From contig NZ_CP109078.1 in assembly GCF_035917455.1 (NCBI RefSeq), positions 7,982,001 to 8,046,000 on the forward strand: a DNA stretch of 64,000 bases. The letters are read 5' to 3'. The translations under genes and the position numbers were made by a program. Positions within the stretch are counted from its first letter, which is position 1; each line of letters begins with the position of its first letter. Under the pieces are notes generated by a model. The model made no database searches and was not told the origin of the DNA. It was given only the letters and a program-made list of their open reading frames with translations. Origin of the DNA: Micromonospora sp. NBC_01796 (GTDB lineage: Bacteria > Actinomycetota > Actinomycetes > Mycobacteriales > Micromonosporaceae). Below are positions 9,601-17,927 of this stretch, piece after piece.

Positions 9601-10506
9601 ACCGGCGGCGAGCAGGGCGGCGTCGGAACAGGTATTGATCTCGCATCCCTTTGCCGCGATCCACTTCGCGCCGGGTGCGACACCGGTGACCGTACCGGCG
9701 CCGTCGTCGCCGAGGACGGTGCCGACGGTGTGCGTGCCGTGGCCGTAGTTGTCGCAGGGGGTCGAACCGCCGCAGAGGCCGGTCGGGTCGAACCAGTTGT
9801 AGTCGTGGGTGAAGCTGCCGTCACCGTTGTTGCCCCGGTACTGGCGGACCAGGGCCGGGTGGTCGTACTGGACACCGGTGTCGACGCTGCCGATGACGAT
9901 GCCCTCGCCGCGTACGCCGTAGGAGTCCCAGACCTTGTCGGCGCCGAGCTGGGTGAGGTTCCACGGGAGCGTGCCGGCTGCGGTGGTGCTGCCGGCGGTC
10001 TTCACCGGGTCGGTCAGCCGGGTCACGCCGACCGGGCTGATCCGGGCGACCTCGGGCCGGGCGGCCAGTTCCGTCACCAGGGACAGGTTCCCGGTCACCT
10101 CGATCGCGTTCGCGATCCAGTACGGGGTGAAGCTGCTCCCCCGCTCGCGCAGCAGCGTACGGAGTCCACGCTGGGTCTTCTCCGCGTGCGCGACCTTGGT
10201 CTGGTAGACCTTCGTCGTACGGGCGACCCGACCGGCCCGGCCGGCGGTCCCGCGCTCGATCCGGGTCAGCTCCGCCTCGTCCAGTTTCGCCTCGTCGGCG
10301 AGCCGCACGAGGAAGGTCGTGCTGCTGCCGTCCGACAGCGACCGGAGCACCGGCACGTCCACCTTGCGGTTCGCGTCGGGTGCACTGGCCGGCGCCACGG
10401 TGACCGGCGGAGCGGCCACCGCCCCGGTGGGCAGCGCGAGCAACGCGCTCAGCCCGATCGCGGCCCCGCACACCCATCGTGGTGTGCGGCCTCTGAACCT
10501 ACCCAT
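6655..10506 (-). CDS. Secreted S8 subtilase (bacillopeptidase F-like), multidomain
   Basis: A 1283-residue exported serine protease. The ATG at 10506 follows an AGGAGGAG site and opens a classic signal peptide ending near AVAA (residue 32). An inhibitor-I9-like propeptide spans about 60-160. The catalytic triad is visible as D209 (SVDTGVQ), H256 (YGHGTHT) and S430 (DGTSMASPH). Behind it lie carboxypeptidase-regulatory/CnaB-like beta modules (about 535-660 and 865-940), a lectin-like segment between them, a beta-propeller-like stretch (about 985-1200) and a final beta-sandwich ending TVTPRG. It probably digests extracellular protein; the C-terminal modules may anchor or recognise substrate. 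It is about three times the length of a minimal subtilisin. Confidence 0.92.
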   Translation of the reverse strand: MGRFRGRTPRWVCGAAIGLSALLALPTGAVAAPPVTVAPASAPDANRKVDVPVLRSLSDGSSTTFLVRLADEAKLDEAELTRIERGTAGRAGRVARTTKVYQTKVAHAEKTQRGLRTLLRERGSSFTPYWIANAIEVTGNLSLVTELAARPEVARISPVGVTRLTDPVKTAGSTTAAGTLPWNLTQLGADKVWDSYGVRGEGIVIGSVDTGVQYDHPALVRQYRGNNGDGSFTHDYNWFDPTGLCGGSTPCDNYGHGTHTVGTVLGDDGAGTVTGVAPGAKWIAAKGCEINTCSDAALLAAGQWMVAPTDHNGENPRPDLAPDVINNSWGGADDGNHFYEEILETWVAAGIFPSFSAGNEGRAGCGTAGYPGTSPLAYAVGATDSTGTIADFSSRGPARDGAIRPDITAPGVGIVSSLPGSQYGSADGTSMASPHLTGAIALLWSAVPNLRRDVATTRELLDRTAHDVEDLSCGGTAVDNGVYGEGRLDAYALVSQAPAGQVGGVVVTTTRSGGPMPGARVTLASGVLTRSGHTDGQGRVELGRVPAGDYTLTASVFAQRTQRQTLTVTADGTATATVDLSDSAPWHPVHGIVRDPAGQPVAGATVALAGETFPAFVTGADGGYAGMLPEADYDVLVDYGRWLAPKTVPLTVDGEETLDVSLAAKTDRHGYAAGVAPAAWVTGGSVLPLTGDEASRAVDLPFAVTFYGQPHRKLTVSSNGYVAFGATGGGDNTALPAPAVPAAAVYAYWDDLVLDHQSTVRTRVTGSAPNRQFLVSWTRAALKKAPQTRVDFQLLLGENGTVTLQYRKLGTAGTGAGATVGISDAAGGAALTYSVDAPVLDEAAAVTFRVPGTGLVRGTVTDANDRQPLAGATVRISPAGAAPVTATSDADGFYQVEVPAGEVSVGAARSGYDLPAVTLTVAEAVMQKQDLALRTPLLLAAKSSVAVTAPAGGTRSVSVNLNNHGGLPANWTAREIDSPTPPVTTPGRMLGSFPIPDLYNAYGVGYRNGELLVSDSYFWGQMQRFDTAGRSLGKGVVTMNGWPSDLAYVPGKDLMCGPSMSIVDPLPIVCFDPDTYEVKQTITGPWAGKLYYGLAYRSADDTFYLAGDGKIQHLAGLSHAEPGAVLGQCVPTTPWITGLALNEQRNVLWGINQDSTEAIWAMNPDTCATIGSIPDPDPDPLSGAGIELDNNGDLWLVGQANRQPYRAAVYHVDGSMAYSDVPWLAATPQSGQVNPGEKGKLDLTVDTTGLAPGTYTATVLVSSDSAKTTTAPITISVTVTPRG

Positions 10507-10855
10507 CGACCTTCTCCTCCTCGGGCGGGCCGCACGGAGCGGGACGCCGCCGTCGCCGATTCTGGGCCGGTCGGCGCCCGGTTCGCGGGCGTGACCCATG
10601 GCGGATCAAGGACATGGCGGAACCCCGCCAGATTTGTGACGGGCAGGGACATCGGATCGCGGCGGAATCGGCCGACCCGTCACACGCCGGCAACATTGGC
10701 GGGCGGTCCGGACGCACCTGGACTCGCGCGGCCCTCGCTGGCGGGGTCGTCATCGGCAGCCGTCCGGCAGCCGGGCTTCGCTGGCCGACGTCGCGCCGCG
10801 CCGGAGGTCTCACCACCCGTGCCGGGGCGCCGACGGGGGCCGTACGCTGCTGGTC
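10507..10855. other. Divergent intergenic region
   Basis: 349 bp between the subtilase start and the YaaA start. It must carry both promoters. A short TGGCGG-N4-CCGCCA hairpin lies near 10615; no conserved gene or confident promoter was identified. Confidence 0.5.
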
Positions 10856-11653
10856 GTGCTGATCCTGCTGCCACCGTCGGAGGGGAAGACCGCGCCCCGG
10901 TCCGGCCGCCCGTTGAACCTGGACACGCTCACCCTTGGCGAGCTGAACCCCGGACGGGAACGGGTCCTGGACGCGCTGGTCGAACTCTGTGCCTCCGACG
11001 ACCGGGAGCGGGCGCGTACGGTCCTCGGGCTGAGCGCGGGGCAGGACGGGGAGATCGACCTCAACGCCCGGTTGCGGACCGCAGCGGCCCAACCGGCGGC
11101 GAAGGTCTACACCGGGGTGCTCTACGACGCCCTGGACACCGGCAGCCTCACCGGGGCGGCCCGTACCCGGCTGCGGCGGTCGGCGCTGGTCTTCTCCGGC
11201 CTGTGGGGCGTGGTCCGGGTGGACGACCGGATCCCGGCGTACCGGTGCGCGATCGGGGTCGGCCTGCCGGGGGTGGGCGGGCTCACCCCGTACTGGCGGG
11301 GGCTGCTCGAACCGGTGATCACCGACGCCGCCGACAGCGGACCGATCCTCGACCTGCGCTCCGGCGCGTACGCGGCGATGTGGCGGCCGACCGGGCGTAC
11401 CGCCGAGCGGACGGTCGCCGTACGGGTGCTGCACGAGCAGGTCGTCAACGGGGTGACCAGCCGATCCGTGGTGAGCCACTTCAACAAGGCCACCAAGGGG
11501 CGACTGGTCCGCGACCTGCTACTCGTCGGTGCGGCGCCCCGGACCCCGGCGAAGCTGGTGGAGGCGCTGCGCGACCTGAAGTACACCGTCGAGGAGCAGC
11601 CCGCCGCCGCCGGCAAGCCCCGCCAGCTCGACATCGTGGTCAGCGAGCTGTAA
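10856..11653 (+). CDS. yaaA: Peroxide stress protein YaaA family
   Basis: A 265-residue YaaA/DUF328 protein. Family landmarks are LLPPSEGK at the N-terminus, VYTGVLYDAL, the FSGLWGVVRVDDRIPAYR block, YWRGLLEPV and SHFNKATKGRL. In Escherichia coli YaaA lowers free iron under peroxide stress and is a DNA-binding protein. The GTG start at 10856 places LILLPPSEGK at its normal position. The codons for its last five residues and stop are echoed twice downstream in a degenerate repeat (11638-11735). Confidence 0.85.
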   Translation: MLILLPPSEGKTAPRSGRPLNLDTLTLGELNPGRERVLDALVELCASDDRERARTVLGLSAGQDGEIDLNARLRTAAAQPAAKVYTGVLYDALDTGSLTGAARTRLRRSALVFSGLWGVVRVDDRIPAYRCAIGVGLPGVGGLTPYWRGLLEPVITDAADSGPILDLRSGAYAAMWRPTGRTAERTVAVRVLHEQVVNGVTSRSVVSHFNKATKGRLVRDLLLVGAAPRTPAKLVEALRDLKYTVEEQPAAAGKPRQLDIVVSEL

Positions 11654-11735
11654 CGCCGGCCCGCGAGAACAGCCTGGTCAACGAGCTGTGACGCCGCCGG
11701 TTCTCGACAACACCCTGGTCAGTGAGTTGCGGCGC
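11638..11735 (+). repeat. Degenerate tandem repeat at the yaaA 3' end
   Basis: Three diverged units start at 11638, 11676 and 11717 (periods 38 and 41 bp), each beginning GGTCA-N-GAG-N-TG. The first encodes the last residues and stop of YaaA; the third contains the stop codon of the convergent glycosyltransferase. It looks like old local duplication. Confidence 0.5.
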
Positions 11736-12957
11736 CGATGGGCGTCAGTAGCGCCTCGATCCGCCGAGCGGCCTGGTCGACCGAGGTGGTACCGACGGCG
11801 GCGCGCAACCTGACCGCCCGGTCCCGGTAGCCGCGCTCGTCGAGCAGCCGACGCATCAGCGCAGCCGCCCTCGGTGGGTCCCACTGGGTCGACGGCAGCC
11901 ACTCCCCCACCCCGAGCCGGCGCAGCCGGGCCCCGGTGTCCGGCTGGTCGAAGCTGTGCGCGAGCACCAGTTGCGGCACCCCGGCGGCGAGACACTGGGC
12001 GATCGTCCCGGTGCCGCCGTGGTGGACGACCACGGCCACCCGGGGCATCACCTCCCGGTACGGCAACCAGCGGAACCAGTGCACGCCGGTCGGCAAGGTC
12101 GCCGGGAGCAGTTCCCGGTACGGCGTCACCAGCAGCACCGTACGGCCGGCGTCGAGCGCGGCGGGCACCGATGCGGCGTAGAAGTCGTGCAGCAGCATCT
12201 GCCCGCTGCTCCCGGCGACCAGGACCGGTCGCACCTCGCCGGCCAGCGCCTCGGCCACCTCCGGCGGAAGCGGTGCCGGGTCGACGGGACTGGCCGGGTC
12301 GGCGGCTTCGGCGTCGAGCAGGAAGCCGACCTTCGCCACCCGGTCGGGGGTGGGGTCACCGGCGGCGTCGAACCAGCGCGGCCAGAGCCCGAGTTGCAGG
12401 TCGGCCGAGCCGAGCCAGGCGGTCCAGTCGTCCACCGGCGCCAGCCCGAACTCCGCCCGGAGCTGGTCGATCGGCCCGGCCAGGGCGGTCCGGTGCAGGT
12501 GTTCGGTGACCGGCAGCAGCAGATGCTGGGCCGGGGTCATCGCCGCCCAGGCCACCGGCAGGCCGAGCAGTTCCGCGGCGATCAGCGTCGACAGCCCCGA
12601 AGTGTGCCGGCCGACGAGCACGGTCTGCCCCGGTACGGCCAGCTCGCGCAGGGTCTCGATCTCCAGCCGGAGTTGGCCGAACAGGTTCGTCCGCCGGTAG
12701 TGCGCGAGCAGGTCCGGTGGGCTCGGCGACCCGACCCGGTCGAGCAGGATCCGGCGGGCGTCCTCGAGGTAGGCGGCGTACTCCTCGGGGGTGTCGATCG
12801 GGACGTATCCGAGACCGGCCCGGCGTACGGGCTCGGCGTACGGAGCGTGGGTGAGCAGGGTGACGTCGTGGCCCCGGCCGCGTAGCCCGGCCCCCAGGTG
12901 GATCATCGGCCACACGTCGCCATGGGTGCCGTGACTGACCAGCAGGACGGTTGCCAC
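11719..12957 (-). CDS. GT1-family glycosyltransferase (macrolide/UGT type)
   Basis: A 412-residue GT-B glycosyltransferase. The N-terminus TVLLVSHGTHGDVWPMIHLGAGLRGRGHDV in broken form is the usual GT1 acceptor-domain opening; the donor-binding signature is VVHHGGTGTIAQCLAAGVPQL near residues 323-343, ending FDQPDTGARL. Relatives glycosylate macrolides, glycopeptides or lipids with nucleotide sugars. The GTG at 12957 has GAGGAGG seven bases upstream and starts at the conserved first strand. It is not adjacent to any aglycone pathway except the NRPS cluster 2 kb away, so its acceptor is unknown. Confidence 0.85.
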   Translation of the reverse strand: MATVLLVSHGTHGDVWPMIHLGAGLRGRGHDVTLLTHAPYAEPVRRAGLGYVPIDTPEEYAAYLEDARRILLDRVGSPSPPDLLAHYRRTNLFGQLRLEIETLRELAVPGQTVLVGRHTSGLSTLIAAELLGLPVAWAAMTPAQHLLLPVTEHLHRTALAGPIDQLRAEFGLAPVDDWTAWLGSADLQLGLWPRWFDAAGDPTPDRVAKVGFLLDAEAADPASPVDPAPLPPEVAEALAGEVRPVLVAGSSGQMLLHDFYAASVPAALDAGRTVLLVTPYRELLPATLPTGVHWFRWLPYREVMPRVAVVVHHGGTGTIAQCLAAGVPQLVLAHSFDQPDTGARLRRLGVGEWLPSTQWDPPRAAALMRRLLDERGYRDRAVRLRAAVGTTSVDQAARRIEALLTPIGAATH

Positions 12958-13301
12958 CGCGCGGCCTCCTCGTCGGTGCGGGGGCGGGACCCACCCGCCC
13001 GACACGTCGGTCCACGGTCCCCGGCGGCGCCGCGGACGCCACGTTACGTCCCACCCCACCCTGCGTCGATCGGCCTACGGGCTGCCGACCCGTACCCGGT
13101 TGTCCCATTGGCGGCCACCGCCGCCGCCCTGTCACCCTGGATCAGCCCACTGAGCAGGTGTTCCGCCACGTGGTGGCGCGGTCGGCGGTCGGCTCCATTC
13201 GGCTGCATCGGCTACATCGGCTACAACCGAAACGGCCGGCCAGCGCGTTACCGGGCAGGGTTTCATCGCGGCGGCACTCGGGCGAGGAGGGAGAAACAGC
13301 C
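12958..13301. other. Divergent intergenic region with 9-bp iterons
   Basis: 344 bp without a supported gene. It holds the promoters of the glycosyltransferase and of the anti-sigma-like gene. Three 9-bp units CGGCT[A/G]CA[T/A] run head to tail at 13200-13226, preceded by a related 10-bp unit at 13190. Confidence 0.55.
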
Positions 13302-14129
13302 ATGGGCCAGGTCCGGCGCATGTTGGACGAGGACCTGGCGAATCATCCGGCGCCGCCGCTGGGCGACCTGATCGAGCAGGCGATGAAACAGGGCACCCGG
13401 ATCCGGCGCCGCCGTCGGTACGCGGCGTGGGGAGCCGGCAGCGCGACGCTCGCCCTGCTGCTCGCGTTCGTACTGGCCCTCGGGCCGTTGGACCTCCGCA
13501 CCCGGCAGTCGCGGTCGGCGGGCACCCCCGACCTGCCCTGGCAGCCGACCACGACGGCGAGCACCGCCCCGAAGACGAAACCGGCGCGGACGCCGGACCC
13601 CGTGGGCCCGACGACCCTGCAGCCGCCGCCGCGCGTTGTCGGTCGCGTCGGGATACCGCCCCGACCCGGTGGGCAGTGGCTCACCGCGACACCGGCGGGT
13701 CTGCTGGAACTGCTGACCCGGCTGCTCCCCGAGGGCACGACCAGCGGGTTCGCGGCGTCGACCACGGTGGCGAACTACGTGCAGGTGTACCTGGACCGGG
13801 GTGACGGACCGGGGATGTTGCGGCTGGAGGTCTTCCACCTCCCCGCGGGCGACGCCGAGCCGGTCGGGACGGCCCAACTCCAGGAGACCCCGAGCAACTG
13901 CGTCCAGGACAGGTACGTGTGGATCAACCACGGCGACGGGGTCGGGGTGTCGCTGGCGATCGCCACCTGCCTGGCGGCGGACGGGTCGGACAATCCGCCG
14001 GGCGTGGCCGCGCTCACCACCGACGAGGCGGTCGCGATCCTCGCCGATCCCCGCTGGGGGACGGAGTTGCCGGCCGAACTGGTGACCGCCGGAGCCGCCC
14101 GGTTCCCCGATCTGGCGCCGCTGCGATGA
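13302..14129 (+). CDS. Anti-sigma-like single-pass membrane protein
   Basis: A 275-residue protein with a cytoplasmic N-terminus of about 45 residues, a run of arginines (RIRRRRRY), one membrane helix (about 48-68), a Pro/Thr-rich extracellular linker and a C-terminal domain of about 150 residues. The ATG at 13302 follows GAGGAGGGAG. Its stop overlaps the start of the SigE-family sigma gene (ATGA), so the two are translationally coupled. The layout fits a membrane anti-sigma or sensor controlling that sigma factor, although no HxxxCxxC zinc motif is present. Function is inferred from position and topology only. Confidence 0.7.
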   Translation: MGQVRRMLDEDLANHPAPPLGDLIEQAMKQGTRIRRRRRYAAWGAGSATLALLLAFVLALGPLDLRTRQSRSAGTPDLPWQPTTTASTAPKTKPARTPDPVGPTTLQPPPRVVGRVGIPPRPGGQWLTATPAGLLELLTRLLPEGTTSGFAASTTVANYVQVYLDRGDGPGMLRLEVFHLPAGDAEPVGTAQLQETPSNCVQDRYVWINHGDGVGVSLAIATCLAADGSDNPPGVAALTTDEAVAILADPRWGTELPAELVTAGAARFPDLAPLR

Positions 14130-14680
14130 GCGACGACTTCGTGGAGTTCGCGCGGGCCGCCGCCGGTCGCCTGCGCGACACCGCATTCCTGATGTGCCGG
14201 GACTGGCACCTGGCCCAGGATCTGACCCAGATGACCCTGGCCAAGGTGTACGCGTCCTGGCGGCGGGTACGGGCGGCGGACAACCCGCACGCGTACGCGC
14301 GCACGATCCTCGTACGGCTCGTGATCGACCAGCGGCGACGGCACAGCTCGCGGGAGACGGCACTCGTCGTCCCGCCCGAGCAGGGCGTGACGTATCCGGC
14401 GGAGTTGCGGCTGACCCTGCTGGACGCGTTGGCGACGCTCCCGGCCCGGGACCGGGCGATCGTCGTCCTGCGCTACTGGGAGGACCTGAGCGTGGAGACG
14501 GTCGCCGACATGCTCGACGTCTCCACCGCCGTGGTGAAGACGCAGAGCATGCGGTCGCTGACCCGGTTACGTGAACTGCTCGGCGACAGCCGGCTCGAAC
14601 TCTTCGCCGAGGACCGGCGCCAGCCGTTGCACCCGGTACGGTCCCACCCCCGAAGTGGACCGGCCTCGGGTGTCGGCTAG
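14126..14680 (+). CDS. SigE-family ECF RNA polymerase sigma factor
   Basis: A 184-residue ECF sigma factor. Region 2 is seen in residues 1-70 (FVEFARAAAGRLRDTAFLMC, then AQDLTQMTLAKVYASW), region 4 in residues 90-150 (LATLPARDRAIVVLRYWEDLSVETVADMLDVSTAVVKTQ in broken form). These match the actinobacterial SigE-family subgroup. The start overlaps the stop of the upstream membrane protein by 4 bp. The upstream iteron-like repeats could be part of its promoter. Targets are unknown. Confidence 0.9.
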   Translation: MSDDFVEFARAAAGRLRDTAFLMCRDWHLAQDLTQMTLAKVYASWRRVRAADNPHAYARTILVRLVIDQRRRHSSRETALVVPPEQGVTYPAELRLTLLDALATLPARDRAIVVLRYWEDLSVETVADMLDVSTAVVKTQSMRSLTRLRELLGDSRLELFAEDRRQPLHPVRSHPRSGPASGVG

Positions 14681-14844
14681 TTCCAGGTGAAACCGGTCCT
14701 GGTGCGCGGCCCGGACTCCTTCTTCGTGAGCCGGTCGGTGATCACGACACTGATGGCGATGCCTTGACGGTCCATGACGGCCTTCCCCCCTCGACTGCCG
14801 GGACGCGCAACTCGACGTCCCTGCCCATCAGGAGAAGGCCCGGC

Positions 14845-17811
14845 TCAGACAAGACGCTGAACGCCCGCTGAACATGTCGTACAGTCCGGGTCGGCCCGGT
14901 CCGGCACGCCGAGTACGGCGAACGCGTCGACCGCCGCGCGCCAGGCGGGTACGGCAACGTCGTGTCGCCCCAGCGCGCACTGTGCTCGGGCGGTCCCGTG
15001 CAGGGCGCGGGCCTGCTGGTAACGGTCGTCGACCCGGCGGACGTGCTCGAACTCCCGCAGTGCCGACTCCGGTTCGCCCGTGGCCAGCCGCAGCAGTCCG
15101 AGACCGTGGCGTACCTCCCCGCGCAGGGTCGGGTCGTCCACGACGGCACTGATCGCGAGTGCCTCGTTCAGGAGGTCGTTCGCCTCGACGAACTCTCCCC
15201 GCCCGGTACGGACCAGCCCGAGCCCGCACAGCGCCTCGCCCTCGTACCGCTGGTCGCCGAGGGGGCGGAACCGTTCGATCGCGTCCCGGAAGTGCCCGTC
15301 GGCGGTGTCGAGTTCGCCGAAGTGCCGGCGGACGTGCCCGAGGTTGAGCGTTGCCGCCGCCTGGCCGTAGCGGTAGCCGAGCTTGTCGAACAGGGCCAGC
15401 GCGCGTTCGGTGTGCTGGAGTGCCTGGGCGGCGTCGCCGAGACGAAGGTGGAATCCGCCCAGGGCGTTGTGCGCCACCGCCTCGCCGAACACGTCGTCGA
15501 GGTCCTGGCGCAGCGTGAGGGTCCGCAGGCCGTGCTCGACCGCGTCCCGGTAACGGCCGGCGAGGTAGTGCACGATCGCGATGTTCATCAGCGTCCGGGC
15601 CGCGCCCGCCTGGTCACCGAGCCCGTCGCGCAACACCACTGCCTGCTCGTAGACGGCCAGTGCGGCGGTGTAGCGGCGGGCCGTGTAGTGGGCCGCGCCG
15701 AGGCTGTTGAGCAGGTCGGCCTGGGCAAGGGTGTCACCGGCGAGGCGGGCGGAGGCCAGGCCCGTCTCGTGGGTCGTGGTCAGGTCGTCGACCAGGCCGA
15801 GGGCGAGCCAGTGCCGCCACACGGTGTTCGGCAGCCGCCATGCGTACTCGTGCAGGCCGAGGGCGGCGGCGAACCGGGGAACGGCGCCCAGGACGGGTCG
15901 TTCGACCTCCAGCCAACCGGTGGCGTCGCGTTGGTCGGCGAAGTCACCGCCGGTTTTGTCGTCGCCGGTGTCGGTTTCCAGGAGTGCGACGGCGGCGCTG
16001 GCGCGTGCGAGGTACCAGTCGAGGACCCGTACGGCCGCCTCGCGGCGCTCCTGCCCGGTGGCGAGACCGGCGGCGTAGACCCGCAGCAGGTCGTGCAGCC
16101 GGTAGCGGTCGATCGACGTCTCCTCGACCAGGTGACCGGAGACCAGGATGGCGAGCGGTTCGTCCAGGTTCGGGTCGTCGCCCGCTTTGGCTGCGGCGTG
16201 GACGTCGAAATCGTCGCCCGGCATGGCGCTGAGCCGGCGGAACAGGGTCGCGGCGGCCGGCGGTAGAGCCAGGTATGACCAGGAGAACACCGCCCGGACG
16301 GCGGTGGACGGGTCGTCGGGCGGGGAGAGCAGGTCGATCCGCCGCGCCTCGTCGGTCAACTGCTCGGCCAGTGCCGTCAGGGTGAACCCGGGCCGGCGTA
16401 CGGCACGGTGCGCCACCACCCGCAGCGCGAGCGGCAGGCCGGCGCAGAGGTCGACCAGCCGACCGGCGGCCTGCGGTTCCGCGTCGACCCGCCGGTCGCC
16501 GACGATCCGGCGGAGCAGGGCCAGCCCCTCCTCGGTGGAGAGCGGCACCACGGCGACCGGACGGGCGCCGTCGCGGGCGGCCAGCCCGGCCAGTTCGGCC
16601 CGGCTGGTGACCACGACCAGGCAGCCGGCCGTGCCGGGCAGCAACGGTCGGACCTGTTCGGCCGACCGGGCGTTGTCGAGCAGGAGCAGCATCCGGCGAC
16701 CGGCGAGCAGCGACCTGAACAGGGCCGACCGTTCCGCCTCGCTGTCGGGCACCTGTTGCGGGTGTACGCCGAGGGTGTGGAGGAACCCGGCGAGCACCGT
16801 ACGCGCGTCGACCGGCTTGTCGGGTGCGTGGCCGCGCAGGTCGACGTAGAGCTGGCCGTCGGGGAACCGCTCGGCTACGGAGTGCGCCCAGCGCAGCGCC
16901 AGGGTGGTCTTGCCGACCCCCGGTGGTCCGACCAGCGTGACCAGCACCGGTGCCCCGGTCGCCTCGAGCAGGTCGTCCAGCGCGGCCAGGTAGTGCTCAC
17001 GCGCGACGAGTTCGGCCGGGGCGGCGGGTAGCTGCCGTGGCACCGTCGGCCGCACCACCACGGCCGCGCTGGCGTTCCCGGTTGCCGCGGCGCTGTCGTT
17101 GAGCAGGAGCTGGTGCAGGTGCCTCAGGTCGGCGCCCGGTTCCACGCCCGCCTGTTCCACCAGCAGATCACGCAGGTCCCGGTACGCCTCCAGCGCCTCG
17201 ACCCGCCGCCCGCACCGGTGCAGGGCGAGGATCAGCGCTCCGGTGAGCCGTTCCCGCCCCGGATGTTCGGCGACCGCTGCCGCCAGTTCCGCCATCACGT
17301 CGTGGTGGCGGCCCAGTTCCAGGTCGACGTCGAGCCGGTCCTCCAACGCGGCGAGCCGTTCCTCGGTCAGCGCGACGACCAGGCGGTCCCGCAGCGGGCC
17401 GGTCGCGGTGTCGGCGAGGGCGCCGCCCCGCCACTCGGCGAGCGCGGCGGTGAGCAGCCGCCGCCGGACGGCCACGTCGGCGCTGTCGCGGGCCTCGCGT
17501 ACCAGGGCGCGGAACCGGTGCAGGTCGACGTCCTGCGGGTCGATGTCGAGCCGGTACCCGCCGCCGGAGTGGAGCAGGGTGGTGTCCGGCGTGGTGAACA
17601 GCTTCCGCAGCCGGGACACGTAGACCTGCAGTACGCTCCGCGCGCTCGTCGGGGGTTCGTCCCACAGGGCGTCGACCAGCCGTGCGACCGGCACGGTTCG
17701 TCCCGCCTCGGACGCCAGGACCGCCAGTATGCACCGTAGCTGCGGCCCCGGCACGGCAACGAGCCTGCCCCCGTCGCTCAGCTCGACCGGCCCCAGCATC
17801 GCCACCCGCAC
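14845..17811 (-). CDS. SARP-family regulator with NB-ARC and TPR domains (AfsR-like)
   Basis: A 988-residue activator. Residues 1-95 are the OmpR-type SARP DNA-binding domain (LRCILAVLASEAGRTVPVARLVDALW in broken form), 100-240 the bacterial transcriptional activation domain, about 270-560 an NB-ARC ATPase with Walker A GPPGVGKTT (295-303) and LLLLDNARS, and 650-980 TPR-like repeats. SARPs bind direct repeats upstream of weak -10 boxes and activate antibiotic clusters. The GTG at 17811 has GGAGG four bases before it. It lies downstream of and parallel to FkbH-ACP and MbtH, and the divergent NRPS promoter carries a fitting direct repeat (20395-20426), so it is the probable pathway activator. 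Confidence 0.9.
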   Translation of the reverse strand: MRVAMLGPVELSDGGRLVAVPGPQLRCILAVLASEAGRTVPVARLVDALWDEPPTSARSVLQVYVSRLRKLFTTPDTTLLHSGGGYRLDIDPQDVDLHRFRALVREARDSADVAVRRRLLTAALAEWRGGALADTATGPLRDRLVVALTEERLAALEDRLDVDLELGRHHDVMAELAAAVAEHPGRERLTGALILALHRCGRRVEALEAYRDLRDLLVEQAGVEPGADLRHLHQLLLNDSAAATGNASAAVVVRPTVPRQLPAAPAELVAREHYLAALDDLLEATGAPVLVTLVGPPGVGKTTLALRWAHSVAERFPDGQLYVDLRGHAPDKPVDARTVLAGFLHTLGVHPQQVPDSEAERSALFRSLLAGRRMLLLLDNARSAEQVRPLLPGTAGCLVVVTSRAELAGLAARDGARPVAVVPLSTEEGLALLRRIVGDRRVDAEPQAAGRLVDLCAGLPLALRVVAHRAVRRPGFTLTALAEQLTDEARRIDLLSPPDDPSTAVRAVFSWSYLALPPAAATLFRRLSAMPGDDFDVHAAAKAGDDPNLDEPLAILVSGHLVEETSIDRYRLHDLLRVYAAGLATGQERREAAVRVLDWYLARASAAVALLETDTGDDKTGGDFADQRDATGWLEVERPVLGAVPRFAAALGLHEYAWRLPNTVWRHWLALGLVDDLTTTHETGLASARLAGDTLAQADLLNSLGAAHYTARRYTAALAVYEQAVVLRDGLGDQAGAARTLMNIAIVHYLAGRYRDAVEHGLRTLTLRQDLDDVFGEAVAHNALGGFHLRLGDAAQALQHTERALALFDKLGYRYGQAAATLNLGHVRRHFGELDTADGHFRDAIERFRPLGDQRYEGEALCGLGLVRTGRGEFVEANDLLNEALAISAVVDDPTLRGEVRHGLGLLRLATGEPESALREFEHVRRVDDRYQQARALHGTARAQCALGRHDVAVPAWRAAVDAFAVLGVPDRADPDCTTCSAGVQRLV

Positions 17812-17927
17812 TACGCCTCCCTGATGACTCGCGTGCCCGACGGCATCCGCACCTCAGAATTGTCCATGCTGGAGTCCACCGGCCCGTTCTACCGAACGGC
17901 ACCGACACATCCCAAGGCTCGGGACCG

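Noticed and set aside
12951-13301. Extension of the anti-sigma-like gene into the divergent gap
   Set aside because: No domain content; ATG 13302 has a strong ribosome site and the extension would cover the glycosyltransferase start.
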